A stretch of 64,000 nucleotides of DNA. Origin: Yamagishiella unicocca (taxonomy: Eukaryota > Chlorophyta > Chlorophyceae > Chlamydomonadales > Volvocaceae). Shown in pieces: positions 47,386 through 59,265 of this stretch. A program made the position numbers and the translations under genes. The notes under the pieces are model-generated. The model saw nothing but the letters and a program-made list of their open reading frames with translations, was not told the origin of the DNA and searched no databases. Where the stretch lies: positions 310,001 to 374,000 of the forward strand of contig BDSL01000030.1 in NCBI GenBank assembly GCA_003116995.1, read 5' to 3'. Positions within the stretch are counted from its first letter, which is position 1. Every line of letters starts with the position of its first letter.

Positions 47386-49396
47386 AGAGGATGCGTCAAC
47401 GGCCCGGGGCGACTGCTGAAGTCCTTTTTGCCAGCAGTAGCCTCGTCCACCATTGCAGTGGCGCAAGGAAAGCGCGGTCGCAGGCGCCACGGCGCCACTA
47501 GCGTAGCCGCAAGTAACCGACAGGAGTAGCCGTATATTCATTTATTCTTCCTTTAACGTACAGGCCCATTGGTGTTTAGCAAGGGAACCACACGGAGGAC
47601 GAGTGTTTGCTCGTTGGTTGCCTATTGTTTTTTGGCATTTCCTGTGGTGGACTTGCCTAGTTTTGCATGAGCAGGAGTCCGCATGCGGGCGGATAAGTGT
47701 CCTTCCGTGGAAGGTGTGCGTGAGCAAAAGTCCGCATGCCGCTGGTCAAGTCGCTCTTCCGTGGAAGGTCTGGACGTGGAGAAGCTTGCCGTGGCGGAAG
47801 GTTTGGGAGGTGATAGATAGTTTACGAGCATCGGCAGGGCTTGCCAGGGCTTGCCTGGGTGGAAAGCTGTTGCCGTATCACGTAGTACCAAGTGTAACAG
47901 TGTAGATCGGAAGGCAACATTCGACCGAGGTACGGTAAATCACCGGAAAACCCGAACAAGAGCCGAGAGACAAATAGCGCCGCCCACCATCCAGGGAGGT
48001 GTAACCCAAATGGCCCCCCTTATCAGTAGGACACCAACTGCAGCCCAAGCAGCTACTCAGCTGAGATGCTAGCCGAGCGCCTCAACAAGCCGAGCGGAAA
48101 ATGCCCGACCTGGGACCGAAACAGATCCCCTCTCCGAACAGGCCAGCACCCAGACCGATAAGAGGAGCTCCAGCTGGAGTACCTACCGGCCAGCCGGGAC
48201 CTAATTAACCCCCTCAGCACGGGGCATGTGAGTAACACACACGCCTTCGTTCGAGGCAGCCGCCATACACGTACCGCCGTCCGGCCTTTATCGCGCTGAC
48301 GGTCGCGCGTGCGGCAATGTCCCAGGCATTGGCCAACATCACAATTTACGCTGGGACACACAACAACGTCAACCGTCGGACAGCAAATAGAACCAACAGC
48401 ACCACTGCTAACCAACAACGAACCAACGAACACTCGTTAACAATTAGCAACTAAACAAGCATACCTGGACGCGGCCAGCTGGTCGACCACGGCTTCAGCT
48501 GCTTCAGCCGCCGGGAAGCTCCAAAAATGTTGCTCGAGGAAATATCACATGGTTGCCGTAATACAGACAGGCCAGTGCGCTGGTGAAAATAATGCAGACC
48601 AGCATTGCACTGGCGGCAATACGGTAATTACTGGCGGCAACCAAAGGCAACTAAAAAAGGCGCTATGTGTATGTCACGGTCGATGCCCATACGTACAGGT
48701 TTGATCATATACAGTTTGTGCTCTTCCTTTTATCGCCCCCGGGGCACAAATGCGGGTTACCCTGGTGTACATCAGTAAGCTGCAGAGATGTTCGTTCGTG
48801 TAACCGCCTACCCTCTTGCGTGGCTGCCAAGGAGCCCCTCCAGAAGGCACTGCGCCAGTAGCCCTGGCTCATCTTCGGGTGCACTCTTTGTACATGTAGG
48901 TCCACGTGTAGGGGATTGAGTTGGGGCACTTCCGGCAGCATCAAAAGGTGGGAGCCGACACCGATTCGGAAAGACAAGGTGTCCGGCAGGAGTAGAAAGG
49001 TACCGTCAAGGTATTTTACTGAAATGCGTTACAGGAGTAAGGCCCCTAAAACCTTCCCATAAACCCCTCAAACCGAGGTCAAGAGGTGCCAAAAGGTAAG
49101 CAGGGACGAGCACACGAAGAAACCGTACGGCGTTGGTTCTGGCTGTTCATAGGACAACGCAATCCTCAAAGTTTAAACAGGGTATCAAAGTCGATCATAT
49201 GTGACGTCATGCATGTATGCTTCAACCTGATTGTTCCGATGACTAGACCCGTCGCGCTGGATGGACTCCATAATTCGCCATCCAGGTTGAGCAGGCGACA
49301 ACACTAATAGAACATACTACATTATACTTTCTTGCTATGCACGCAAAAACGCAACGCGCTTCAATTTGGCGCGACAGCGTTTGACAGGACCGGAGA
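47386..49396. other. Lipase 3' UTR and intergenic region; no supported gene
   Basis: A TGTAA at 47893-47897 suits the lipase transcript. An imperfect tandem duplication of about 51 bp spans 47664-47768, each half holding GAGCA..AGTCCGCATGC and CTTCCGTGGAAGGT; CTTCCGTGGAAG is itself close to a palindrome. The rest, including the frames near 48053-48433, shows nothing recognisable. Confidence 0.5.
47893..47897 (+). promoter_or_regulatory. Candidate TGTAA polyadenylation signal of the lipase gene
   Basis: TGTAA about 510 bp beyond the lipase stop codon on the same strand. Confidence 0.4.
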
Positions 49397-52300
49397 ATGG
49401 CTCGGTCGAAACGAGGCAAGACGAAGCGAAGACAGCAGCACCACAATGCCTCTCAATCAAGGGACGCTGATAAGGGGCAATCAGTTCATGCAGCTCCTCG
49501 TGAGACACCGCCAGGTGGAGCCCTCGCACGCGCAGAGGACCTTCCCACGCCCCGCGCAAACCAGTCCCCTTCGAAGAATGCAGAAACCGCTGCTGTCGGG
49601 TCACCCACCAGACATTCTAAGGAGCCGGCACCTAAACCAGCCTCGACGCTGCAAGCACCCTCTGCCAGCACAACCAGCACCTCGGAGTCCGTGATCAGCA
49701 GGGACGACTTCGATTCGCTGCTCCAAGAACTCTCTGGCGCCGATTTACGAACAGCAACGCTGGTGGTACAGGCGCTGCGCTCATCAGATGTGCGTAAGGG
49801 TGCCGGTGCGCCTGTCCTCTCCGCACCGTTTGTGCCCCCACTCCCACCTATGCCTCCCTTTCCCTTTCCCGACGTGCACAAATACATCTCGTGTCCCCGC
49901 GTCCCACTTACCTCCCGCCAGGACCTGTCCCGCCTTCGCCGTCTGGCCGTCACCCACGGCTTCGTCAACGACCGCATCCGAGCCGTGGTGTGGCCGCGGC
50001 TCCTCGGCATCAGCCTGCCGGGGCCCGAGGCCGCCTCGGGAGCCCTCATGCTGGGCCAGCCGCCGCTGTCACCTGCCCGCCGACAGCAACCAGCTGCGGC
50101 GGCGGCCTCTGGCGCTCCCGCCCGCCGGCAGCCCACCGGTGACCTGGAGGCCTCCACGTGTCCTGTCACACCGCTAGGTGGCATCAGCCCCAATCCGGAT
50201 GAGGATCCGCCGGCGACGTCGCGTGCAGTACAGCCCACAGCGGCGTGTGCCTCAGCAGGCAACGGCACTCCAACGGGGTCGTACAACGACCAGGTCCATG
50301 GGTGCAGCCATTCAGGTGGGCGTCCAGTATCGTTCAAGCCCAGGGCAGCAGCAGCAGATGATGGTGGTCATGGTGATGGCGACGGGAATAGCGGCGTTGG
50401 CTCGCCGGCAGGAGTCTGCGGCTCACTGGTTTCCCCACCGGCGACACCGGATCCTGCTGCCGCAGCAGATGCAGGTTTGGGACGGCGTGGGAGCGGCGCC
50501 GCTGCCAGCGCCGCCAGCCCCAGCGCCGCGACGGTACACATATCCAGCTCTCACGCAGCAGCGGACAGGGCTGACGACGGCGTCGGAGAGGAGCCGCCGG
50601 GTTGTGGGCAAGGCAACGACGGTGCCACGGAGCGGAGCACCGGTAGTGGGGCTAGCGAAGCCGGTGTCGAGCGGTGCGGCTGCTGCGGTGGTGTCCTGGA
50701 CAGCGCCTACGGACTCGGCGGCGGTGGCGGCGGCGGCGAGGTATCTGACTGGGACTGGCAGCAGTACGTGCGCTGGTCAAACCAGCCGCACCGCGACTCG
50801 GCGGTGGTGGAGGTGGACGTGGCGAGGTCGCTGTGGGCCTTCACTCGCGGCCTCAGCGACCAGCAGCGGGACTGGCGGCGGCAGCAGCTCAAGCGGCTGC
50901 TCAATGCGGTGGTGGCGGCGCACGCAGGTGAATTGCGGGTGGCGGCTGAGAGGGCAATGCAAAGGAAACAGGGGGTCATCGGGCGCAGGAGCAACCTGCC
51001 TTGCGCGCTGGGGCTGACTTGCGCACCAGGCGTAGGACGGAGCGGGCGTGAGGGCTTCGTAATAGCAGGAAGCGTGCTTGGGGTGGCTCGCCCAACTGTG
51101 GGCGCCAACGGTCGCTGGGAGGGTTCCTGGTAGGATCCCGGTGGGTCGTTAGCAGGATCTGGAAGCTGCGGAGGACACGCCCGTCCTGCTCGCCACGCAG
51201 CCGCAAGCGAGAATGCGTCCGGATCCGCCCGCCGGGGTGGGCGGCTCCGGCGCTTGGTTGGTCACTAACTGGCAACCCGGGGTCCAGGCTTACATGTACC
51301 CTGCAGATCTGTACAAGGGGCCGCTGCAAACGATCCATGGCAATAAGCATCGACAAGCGCAGGCGTGGGTGTTACGTATTATGAAGCGGCAGAGCGCCGT
51401 CGGGATACAGCTATACCCCGGTCAGCAAGTCTAGCCCCTCGCACGGCCCTTGCCCTTGCTTCGTTCTGCGGCCATTACCACCCCACCTCCCCTGGCGCCT
51501 TCTTGCCCGCTGCGCAGGCGACGTGTTCTATTACCAGGGCCTGCACGACGTCGCCAGCGTGCTGCTCATGTCCCTGCCCAGCCCGCCGCCTCCCCCCCTG
51601 GACCCGGCGGCCGAAGCAACTGGCGCACCGTGCTGTCCGCGCTGTACAGCGCAAGAAGCGGCGGCACCACCAGGGGCACCACCAGGGGCACCACCAGGGG
51701 CACGAGGGGCACCCGCCGACTGCGCCAGCAGCCCTTGCGAGGGCGGGGACACCCCTGTCCGCATCCCCCCTGCCGACGTAGCCCCACAGCTAGCCTCCGG
51801 GGACGCGCACCCGTTCGCCCGGGGAGAGCTGCTCGCCTTTGCGCTGCTGCGGCGCCTGGCCACCACCCACCTGCGCGATGCCACCCGCGCCTCCCTGGAG
51901 CCCGTGGTGCAGCTGCTGGGCCTTGTGCCGCACCTGGTGCGGGCCGCGGACCCCTCCCTGGCGCGCCACCTGGGCGACCTGGAGCTGCAGCCCTTCTTCG
52001 CGCTGTCGTGGTTTCTGACATGGTGGGCGCACGAGCTGGACGACTTGGAGCCTGCGGCGCGGCTCTTCGACTTCTTCCTGGCCGCGCACCCCCTCATGCC
52101 GCTGTACGTGGGCGCGGTGGCCATGCGCAGCCAGCGCGCCGCGCTGCTAGCATGCGAGGAGATGCCTGAGCTGCACTCGGCGCTCACCAACTTGAAGTTG
52201 GTGGCGGCGGAGGGTCCAGGGAGGCGCGGCGGCGGCGGCGGCGACTGGGGGTCGGGGACGGGCAGGCCGGCGGTGACGGCGGTGGTAGGGCTGCCTCTGG

Positions 52301-52734
52301 ACGAGCTGCTGCGCCAGGCGGAGCTGCTGTGGCGCGCCAGGCCGCCGCACGCGCTGGTGCCGTTGCAGCCGACCCGCGGGTCACCCTCGCAGCTGCGGCA
52401 GCGGCGCGGCGGCGGCTCCGTCCACGCCGTGGCCGGCGCTGGGCGGCGTGCGACGGGCGGCGGCGGGGAGGGCGGAGAGGCGGTGGTGCTGTCGGCGTGT
52501 GTTGCGCATGCGGCCAGGATGGGGGGGCAGCGAGCGCTGTGGCTGGTGCCGGAGGAGCCGCCGGCGGAATGGCCGGTTTCGGAGGCAGATGGCAGGTCGG
52601 GGCTAGTGCGGATGCTGAGCCGCGCCACCGGCGGCCGGGCGTTGCTGTCCACCGCGCTGTTGGCGGGAGTGTACGTGGCTGCAGCGGTGGCCATAGGGTA
52701 TGCGACGCTGTCTCGTACAGCACCGGGCCATTAG
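49397..52734 (+). CDS. TBC1D20-type Rab GTPase-activating protein, tail-anchored
   Basis: Modelled as three exons, 49397-49789, 49922-50927 and 51518-52734, giving 871 residues. TBC proteins speed GTP hydrolysis by Rab GTPases. TBC1D20 acts on Rab1 at the ER and is membrane-anchored. The TBC domain starts at DLSRLRRLAVTHGFVNDRIR and VWPRLLGI, is interrupted by a Gly/Ala/Ser-rich insertion of about 230 residues, and resumes at YVRWSNQPHRDSAVVEVDVARS, where Arg433 is the arginine finger.  Next comes YYQGLHDVASVLLM with the glutamine finger Gln473, then FFALSWFLTWWAHEL and RLFDFFLAAHPLMPLYVGAV, all close to TBC1D20. A C-terminal hydrophobic segment (LLSTALLAGVYVAAAVAIGY) is the anchor. The stretch 49790-49921 is open and in frame, but its GTGCGT donor, pyrimidine-rich body, CCGCCAG acceptor and absence from the family alignment mark it as an intron. 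Confidence 0.9.
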
Positions 52735-55700
52735 TGAGGGTAAAAGAGAAATGCGTGAAGGGCTGTTGGGTGAGATGGGAGCCGGGCGACATCTTTTTCT
52801 AACGGCGGCTCTGTTGGATGCCGCCGGCGTTTAAAGGCACCCTGTTCGGGTTCAGGTACCGTTCATGCGTGGAACAGAGACGTGTGCAGGAGGATTGGAC
52901 AGTGCAACGCAGCAACGGCGGCGAGAGGCCGTGGATGGCGCTTGGGTGGATGTGTTTGTGTGGCGGGGCGCTAGTGTGCTCCAGGGAGGGCTGGTCCCAG
53001 CGGTATCTGTGCGCCAGGCAGATGAGTGAGGAGCCGTGAGGCCTGGGGTGGTGCGCGGGTGTCCGGTCGACGTCCAACCGCGTGCGTGCGGACTGCTGGC
53101 CAGGAGCTCGCGAGCCCTTCAGTGGGATTGACGCGCGCAGCGTACCGCGCGTTGCAGTGCACCATTGGCGGTTGTGTCCCGAGGGGGGTGCATAAAAACC
53201 CGGTTACACGACGTGAGTATAAAAGTGTCCCGGGGGAAGGGGGGAACAGTAGAAGCGCAGGAGGCTGTTTCGCATAGTCGAATAGGAGCAGAGTGCAGGC
53301 AGCTGTGTATTGTTAGTCTAGTTTAGGTCGTATTGGTGCTTGTTTGTTTCGCACATGGTTCACTTGGCTGGAGTAGGTACGTGGCCTCAAGTGCCTCACG
53401 TTCGGTATCTGTAGCCTCGGGTATTCCCCACACTCCGGCTACAGAAAGAGCGGGACATCGGACCCAGCGTACCCTCTTCAAGTCAGGGGCCGTATGCGGG
53501 TATGCCGGGACTGGCGCGGACCGCGTGTGCACCTTTGTAGATACCTGGCAACATGCCATGAGGGTACCGTACAGCAGCTGCTGGACACCGTGGTGTCAGG
53601 GTGGCGTGCGTGTGTGCGGAAAAGGCCCGCTGCGGTAATAAATAGTGGAGTGTTTGGACGAGCGAGGTGGCAGTGGAATGTTTGGACGAGCGAGGCGGCT
53701 TGCCCGAGCCCTGCAGCACATGGTAACGTTACGGCATGTGTAAACGCCTCGCCTTGTCATCACGTGCCCTTTGCGTGAGCACTTTGTGTCCCGGACCGGC
53801 AACACACGCGGTTGCAGCTCCCGACCTCCGCCAGGGGAGGCCGACCGAGGGTTTTGGCTGAGCTTGCCGTTGCTAATTGTGTGCGCACGATGGGTGGCCC
53901 GTTTCAAACACTCCGTAAGCTCCTTCAGTGTCCTGTCCAGGATAACAACGACGGGCATTGTTGCGCCGTACTGATTTGGACCGCAAGATGCCGTTTTGAG
54001 TCGAAAGCTGTGTCCTGAATCTCCGACAGTTCATCCGTTCCTATGCTAGCGTCTCTGGTGCCCTTGAAAGGAAGGTCTCTGTTGTTGCTGATTTTTAAGA
54101 GCTGGATGAATACAGCTGTTCCAGTGGATGTAAGGATGTTCCAGTGGATGTTCCAGGCTGGTGGATCCGAGGGAGCATCCACGAGAAGCGTTGTGGCGTC
54201 CGAGAGCCGCACCGGGTGTACGGCAAGATACGGCCACTGGGTACACCCCAGTGCCAGACGTATGCAGCGCCCGCTGGGAGCTACCGCTCTCAACGGTTGT
54301 GAGCACCGATGTGCGAGAGGCATGCACACCCGAACGCCACCCCCTTCCATCATCCGCCCCGCTATCCTCCGTGGCCAGACCTCTCGTCCTACAGAGCCAC
54401 GAGCCACCGGACTGGCAGAGGAACCAACCCACATGCCGAAGGCATGGATAGGGTCAGCATCCACCAATAGGGGCAGCGGTTCCCCAAGCGCGTGGCATTA
54501 ACCGCGATACGGTACTCTTTTGAGGCAGACCCGGAGGCGTCATCATGTTGTTCATACACTCGCGGCGCACGTGGAACACCCAGCAGCGGCAGCTGAGGCA
54601 ACCTGGTGCGACCCCCTGTTCCTACGGCCTTTACCCCCGCCCCCACCCCCCTTGCCTGTCGGTGCGCAGCGTGGGCGCCTAGCCAGGGTAGGCCGTGCAG
54701 CGCAGGTCCCCAAATGACCAGAGGACATCATCAGACAGGCTAACACAGCACGCTAGTCCCTCTCGGCTCCCCTTCTTCCTTCCTACAATCCTTCCTTCCT
54801 CCAACGCAGCACAGAGGCCACAGCCCGACCGCCTTTCCGGCAATAACCGGCTGCTCAATACCGGTATCCAACCGCAAGGATAATCAACTGCAACCAAGGC
54901 CTGGTGCAGCTGTTTCGCCGCCTTAGGCTAGGTGATCCAGGCTTCACCGGAAAGCCGGGAAGGCCCACTGGAAGTGGCGCCTGTCCGACAGCTGAAAACA
55001 CCACACTACTGCCGTTTCGGCGAGTTCGAGAGACGGGCACAGGGCAGGCGCACAGCCCGACAGGCATCAATTAACTAGTGCACAAATACACAGGAAACAA
55101 ACGATATGAGGCGACTGGGGTTGCCTTGGGGATCACTCGCCAACACCTACCTGAGCAATGCAACTCAGCACTGCCAGGATACTGTACCTAGAGCTGCAGC
55201 GCGCGCGGGCCTTATCTGCCAGCTTCCTAACGCGCACCCAAGCTCGGAGCAGTTTCAGCTCCCTGTTCCGCGAACTACACCACGCCAGGCACTACCGGGT
55301 ACACTAGGCTTCCGCCAGGTGGTGTCAGGCGGCGGCCGGCGAGATGGCCAGCCAACCCGGCCGTCATGCCTCCGGCCCGGCCGCCATGCTCACCCGAGCA
55401 GTACCCTGCTCGACCCCAGCCGGCGCCCCGCCAAGCAGGTGAGCAGCCTCATTCGCCGCACTTGACATCGGCCCTGGCGGGGTATGTCCCCCCTTGCCCT
55501 TCCACTTGTTCTTGTTGCGCCCGCCGCGTTTCGCTGTAATCGCGGGGCTCGCGTCCGCCTGGGGGACCACCGGGGCGGCTCCCTGGGGCCCGCCAGGGCC
55601 ACAGCGCACACCTGGCGGGCGGCCATGGAGGGCAGCAACAGCGGCATCAGCAGTGGTATGAAGGCGGCAAAACGTGGGCGCTGCAGAGGACCCTAGGGCC

Positions 55701-56154
55701 CTCAGTCATGCCCACAGAATACTGACCATCGACGCACTGTCCCTTGCCACCAGCCGCACTACAGGCACAAAGACCCGAACAAGGCGTAGCGGCGCTGTTT
55801 GCACCCCATCCGACGCACCGCACCTGGTAGGCCAGTGTGAGCAGCCTCAGCTTGCGCGAAATAGCTCCCGCCGGTACCAGCGGCCCCGGTCTGTTGGCCC
55901 TGGCCGGACCATTGGTGGCCGCTGCCGTGCGCAGTGGACCCTTGTTGGACCGCTGCGCCGCCTCCGCCCCGGCCAGGATGGGCACCATGAGCTTGGAGCT
56001 GCCGCGCGAGGGAGGAAGACACAAGGAAGGTGCACTTGGGATGGGAGACAAGTAGAGACAACTACTTTATGCTAATCGCGCTCTCATGTGGCTGCTACCG
56101 CTACTAAGACGTCGGCTCTACTTTCGGTTGGGGGTTCTGTCTGTGGCTTGCCAG
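52735..56154. other. Region between TBC gene and Q-rich gene; no supported gene
   Basis: No TGTAA appears until 53739, so the TBC 3' UTR may be long. A short repeat (GTTTGGACGAGCGAGG twice, 53652-53696) is present. From 55100 to 56060 the DNA is GC-rich with several coding-like but conflicting frames, including a Lys/Gly-rich minus-strand stretch KRGGRNKNKWKGKGG near 55500. This might be a transposon remnant; I cannot place it in a family. Confidence 0.4.
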
Positions 56155-58401
56155 TCACTCGCGTTCCAGGTTAAACTGTAGGCGCAGCGGAACGACAAGC
56201 ACACGCACCGGCTTTGCTCGTCCTGGTGTAGTGTTGTCATTCCAGCGCCCGCTGCTGCCACCCATGTTGCCCCGTCCGCCCCCTGCGCTGATGTTGCCGT
56301 ACCCGCCGTACTGGCTTGGCTGTTCGCGCGGGTTTTGCTGCTGCGCACGACATGGCAATGGGTGTTGTTGCTGATCCTGTAGATATTGCTGCCCGGGGTG
56401 ACGGGGCAGTTGCTGCGCTTCCCCCGCCGCTGGAAATGGCCCCCGTGAGCCACCCATGGGTTGCCGTTCAGTCACAGACATGTCAAGATGGCCTGCTTTT
56501 TGCGTCGCCTTCGCCAAGGGCCCCGTCAGCAGCAGCTCCGTTGGCATCGGTGGCATTTCGAAATGCTGCCCCCCATACTGCTGCCCCCCATACTGCTGTC
56601 CCGCATATTGCTGCCCTCCATACTGCTGCCCCCCATATTGCTGTCCCGCATATTGCTGGCCCCCATACTGCTGCCCCCCATGTTGCTGCCCCACATATTG
56701 CTGCCCACCATACTGCTGCCCCCCATACTGCTGGCCCCCATACTGCTGTCCCCCATACTGCTGCCCCCCATACTGCTGGCCCCCATATTGCTGCCCCCCA
56801 TACTGCTGGCCCCCATATTGCTGCCCCCCATATTGCTGCCCCCCATATAGCTGCCCCCCATATTGCTGCCCCCCATACTGCTGCTGCAGTTGTTGATTCT
56901 GTCGGCTTTGTTGCTGCCCTTGTTCTTGTTGGTTCTGTTGCTGTCGTTGCTGCTCCTGATGCTGCAGTTGTTGTTGCGGCTGTTGTTGCTGCAAAGCTGC
57001 AGGGACAAACACCTTCGCGCTGGGAGTCAAACTCCTGCGCTCTGGGCCCATCTGCGGCGTCGGCCCCACCGGTGGCCCCTGGTGGTGCTGCTGCTTATGG
57101 TGGTGCTGCTGCACACCCTGCAGCCACTGCTGGTCCTGTTGATGTTGTTGTTGATGATGCTGATGCTGCCGTCGTTGTTGTTCTTGTTGCTGTTGTTGCT
57201 GCTGTTGTTGCTGCTGTTGTTGCTGCTGGTACTGTGGTGCTGGCAGCCGTTGGTCGACGGCGCGTGCCGGAAGGGGCTGTTGGTGCCGCTGCTCGTGCCG
57301 CTGCTGGTGCGGCATGCTGCCGGGTAATACACCGGGGCTGTCTTTGCACGACTGCTGCTGCCAGCCCGCACGCGGGCCCCCTACCGGCTGCACATATAAC
57401 GCTGGGTTCAGTGGAGGTGTATCTGGGGCGCCAGGTGCAGTGGACACCGCCGATGCCACAGGAGGGAAACAGCCGCTGTGACCAAAGCCCATCTGCAGCA
57501 GCAGTGAGGGCACCGGCAGCGTGAAGGCAACGCCAGGCGGCGGTGCGGCAGTGGCCAGCGATGAAGCCATCGCAGCTGCCATGAGCTGCAACTGTGGAGG
57601 TAAACAGCCGCCGCTACCAAAGCCCATGTAATGGCTGTTGTCGTTCGTGCCCTCTGCGGCTGAGGATTGGCTGAGCCCGCTACCAGCTCCGGCCATTAGC
57701 CCTCCACCAGCCCCGACCATAACAGTGGGCATGAAAGAGATGGACGAGGGTTCGACGCCCTGAACCGGGACCCTCGCGCCGTGGCTGGTCGCCGCGTGCG
57801 TGTGGGCAGGCCGAGCGTTCAACGCAGCGGCGTTCAACTCCACCACGTCCAGTACGGCTGACCCAAAGGCCCGACTGGTGGACGAGGTGATGGAAGAGGT
57901 GCAAGGGGTGGCAGGGGAAATGGGTGCGGCGGTGTCGCAGAGCTTGTCTTGGCTACCCACGAAGCTCCCAGCTGCGGCGCAGCTGCTTTGACCGGCGCTT
58001 GTGGTCGAGCCCGGGTCGGCATGGTCTGCGCAAGTGCCTCCCAATGAGCTGTCGGTATCTGTCTCTTCCAAATATGCAAGGGTTGGTATGCTGGCTACTC
58101 GCAGCGGGGGCTTTGGCCTGAATATGCTGGCACGCTTGGCCCGTCCAGCAGCTTGCTTTAAGCGCTGCGACGTCTGTAGGTGTAGGTTGCTTCTTTCCGC
58201 ATATGCGGGCATGCCAAGTTCGGTGGCAACACGCAGCTTCCGCTGAGCTTGCTGGAATGACATTTCCCAAGGATTGGGCGGAGACGGAGGAAGATCGTCT
58301 TCAGAGACGCTGTCACTGTACTGGGTATCATTGTCGATGATTTCCATTTGTCTCGGCAGCAGCGCACTGCAATGCGCAAGGTCTGTTGTTAATGGTGCCA
58401 C
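56155..58401 (-). CDS. Intronless Gln-rich low-complexity protein with GGQQY tandem array
   Basis: A single 748-codon frame on the minus strand. The N-terminus up to about residue 130 is non-repetitive (MEIIDNDTQYSDSVSEDDLP, NPWEMSFQQAQRKLRVATEL, RAKRASIFRPKPPLRVASIP) and looks like a real, possibly regulatory or binding, segment. Then come Ser/Ala/Gly-rich stretches, two related MGFG.GGC(L/F)PP motifs, a polyglutamine tract and His/Gln runs (from 57235 leftwards to 56900). About 23 GGQQY pentapeptides follow (56570-56875), with variants AGQQY and VGQQH, and finally an RGG-like tail (SAGGGRGNMGGSSGRWND). Such Q/G/Y-rich sequence is typical of prion-like or RNA-granule proteins. I do not recognise the family. 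The second Met, 18 codons in, is an equally good start. Antisense frames are shadows of the repeats. Confidence 0.75.
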   Translation of the reverse strand: MAPLTTDLAHCSALLPRQMEIIDNDTQYSDSVSEDDLPPSPPNPWEMSFQQAQRKLRVATELGMPAYAERSNLHLQTSQRLKQAAGRAKRASIFRPKPPLRVASIPTLAYLEETDTDSSLGGTCADHADPGSTTSAGQSSCAAAGSFVGSQDKLCDTAAPISPATPCTSSITSSTSRAFGSAVLDVVELNAAALNARPAHTHAATSHGARVPVQGVEPSSISFMPTVMVGAGGGLMAGAGSGLSQSSAAEGTNDNSHYMGFGSGGCLPPQLQLMAAAMASSLATAAPPPGVAFTLPVPSLLLQMGFGHSGCFPPVASAVSTAPGAPDTPPLNPALYVQPVGGPRAGWQQQSCKDSPGVLPGSMPHQQRHEQRHQQPLPARAVDQRLPAPQYQQQQQQQQQQQQQQQEQQRRQHQHHQQQHQQDQQWLQGVQQHHHKQQHHQGPPVGPTPQMGPERRSLTPSAKVFVPAALQQQQPQQQLQHQEQQRQQQNQQEQGQQQSRQNQQLQQQYGGQQYGGQLYGGQQYGGQQYGGQQYGGQQYGGQQYGGQQYGGQQYGGQQYGGQQYGGQQYVGQQHGGQQYGGQQYAGQQYGGQQYGGQQYAGQQYGGQQYGGQHFEMPPMPTELLLTGPLAKATQKAGHLDMSVTERQPMGGSRGPFPAAGEAQQLPRHPGQQYLQDQQQHPLPCRAQQQNPREQPSQYGGYGNISAGGGRGNMGGSSGRWNDNTTPGRAKPVRVLVVPLRLQFNLERE
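56570..56875. repeat. Coding 15-bp minisatellite (GGQQY units)
   Basis: On the plus strand CATA(C/T)TGCTG(C/G)CCCC recurs every 15 bp about 20 times. Units differ at a few positions (CCC, GGC, TCC), giving Gly, Ala or Val at one residue. It lies within the Q-rich gene, so copy-number change would leave the frame intact. Confidence 0.9.
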
Positions 58402-59014
58402 AAGATTAGGAAAGGCTCACACCGACTATGGGTCCAATGTGTACATGAAGTGCAACTTATTTGTTTTAACTAGTTATAATGGCTAAGTTATGCAATTTCG
58501 TTGGCGCACTCATGCTGCGATGCCGATGCGCAGCACGACATCGCTCTCCTCGTCTCTCCTCGTCTCCTGCATCACTGGGTACCAGTAAAATATGGGCTTC
58601 CTTCATCCTTGCAATCGAATATCTCACCTGCGGTATCCTTGCGAGATCCAAACATTACACGGTGTTGTTGCCTAAAAACGCAAGACAAAACAACCAACCG
58701 CGCCAGCCTTTCGACTGTAAGCAGTTGCGGAGACAGTTCCGCAACTTAGATGACGACACACCGTCATGGTTCCGTGAGGCAGCGGCCTCCCATACTGGCC
58801 CTAAGGGGAAGTCCGTGCACCGGGCTCCCTTACACGCGGGACCAGGCCAAGGCCACGCATGTACGTGGAGTAGGCAGTGTAGGGCGCAGTTTGCCCGCTT
58901 GCCTGCCACCTGGAGCAGCTTGTCGATCCAACCGTCGCGTTTGGAGTGAAGGAAGTTCCTACTCACTTGGACGGGCAGGTGGCCTTAGCCACCGATGAAA
59001 ACGACCACCATAGT
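58402..59014. other. Upstream region of the Q-rich gene; nothing else supported
   Basis: It presumably contains the Q-rich gene's promoter. The plus-strand frame 58479-58949 and the minus-strand frame 58655-58966 overlap and neither has family character. Confidence 0.4.
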
Positions 59015-59265
59015 TCAGCAGGCCGCCACTGCAGGCCACTGCTTGCGCAGCCAGGCATTCGACCAGTAGTTGACATCGTCACCAGCGGCATTCTACGCAC
59101 AGGAGCGACTTCCATTTCGCCAGCCTGGGCGTACACGTAGTCTGCGATGGCTCCTCCGATGCCACCTCCCATTCCCTGCACCTGACCATAAAGAATGCTC
59201 CTTGGCCCGCAGACGTCTGCCCCAAAGTTATTAGGCGCATGGACGTGTGAGGTGTTTTGGCATTG
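59015..59265 (-). other. Coding-like segment of an unrecognised gene, possibly broken
   Basis: On the minus strand one frame reads SHVHAPNNFGADVCGPRSIL, YGQVQGMGGGIGGAIADYVY and AQAGEMEVAP. Another frame then reads NAAGDDVNYWSNAWLRKQWP and ends in a stop at 59015-59017. Between AP and NAA lies only GTGCGTAG, a perfect donor hexamer and a TAG acceptor with no intron body. Alternatively an intron of about 90 bp from the GTGCAG after YGQ to that same TAG would join the two in phase and make the middle part non-coding. No start or upstream exon was found. Confidence 0.35.

Noticed and set aside
56316..57524. 402-codon plus-strand frame with AAPHTA repeats, and CCPPY frames
   Set aside because: Antisense shadow of the GGQQY coding array in the minus-strand gene.
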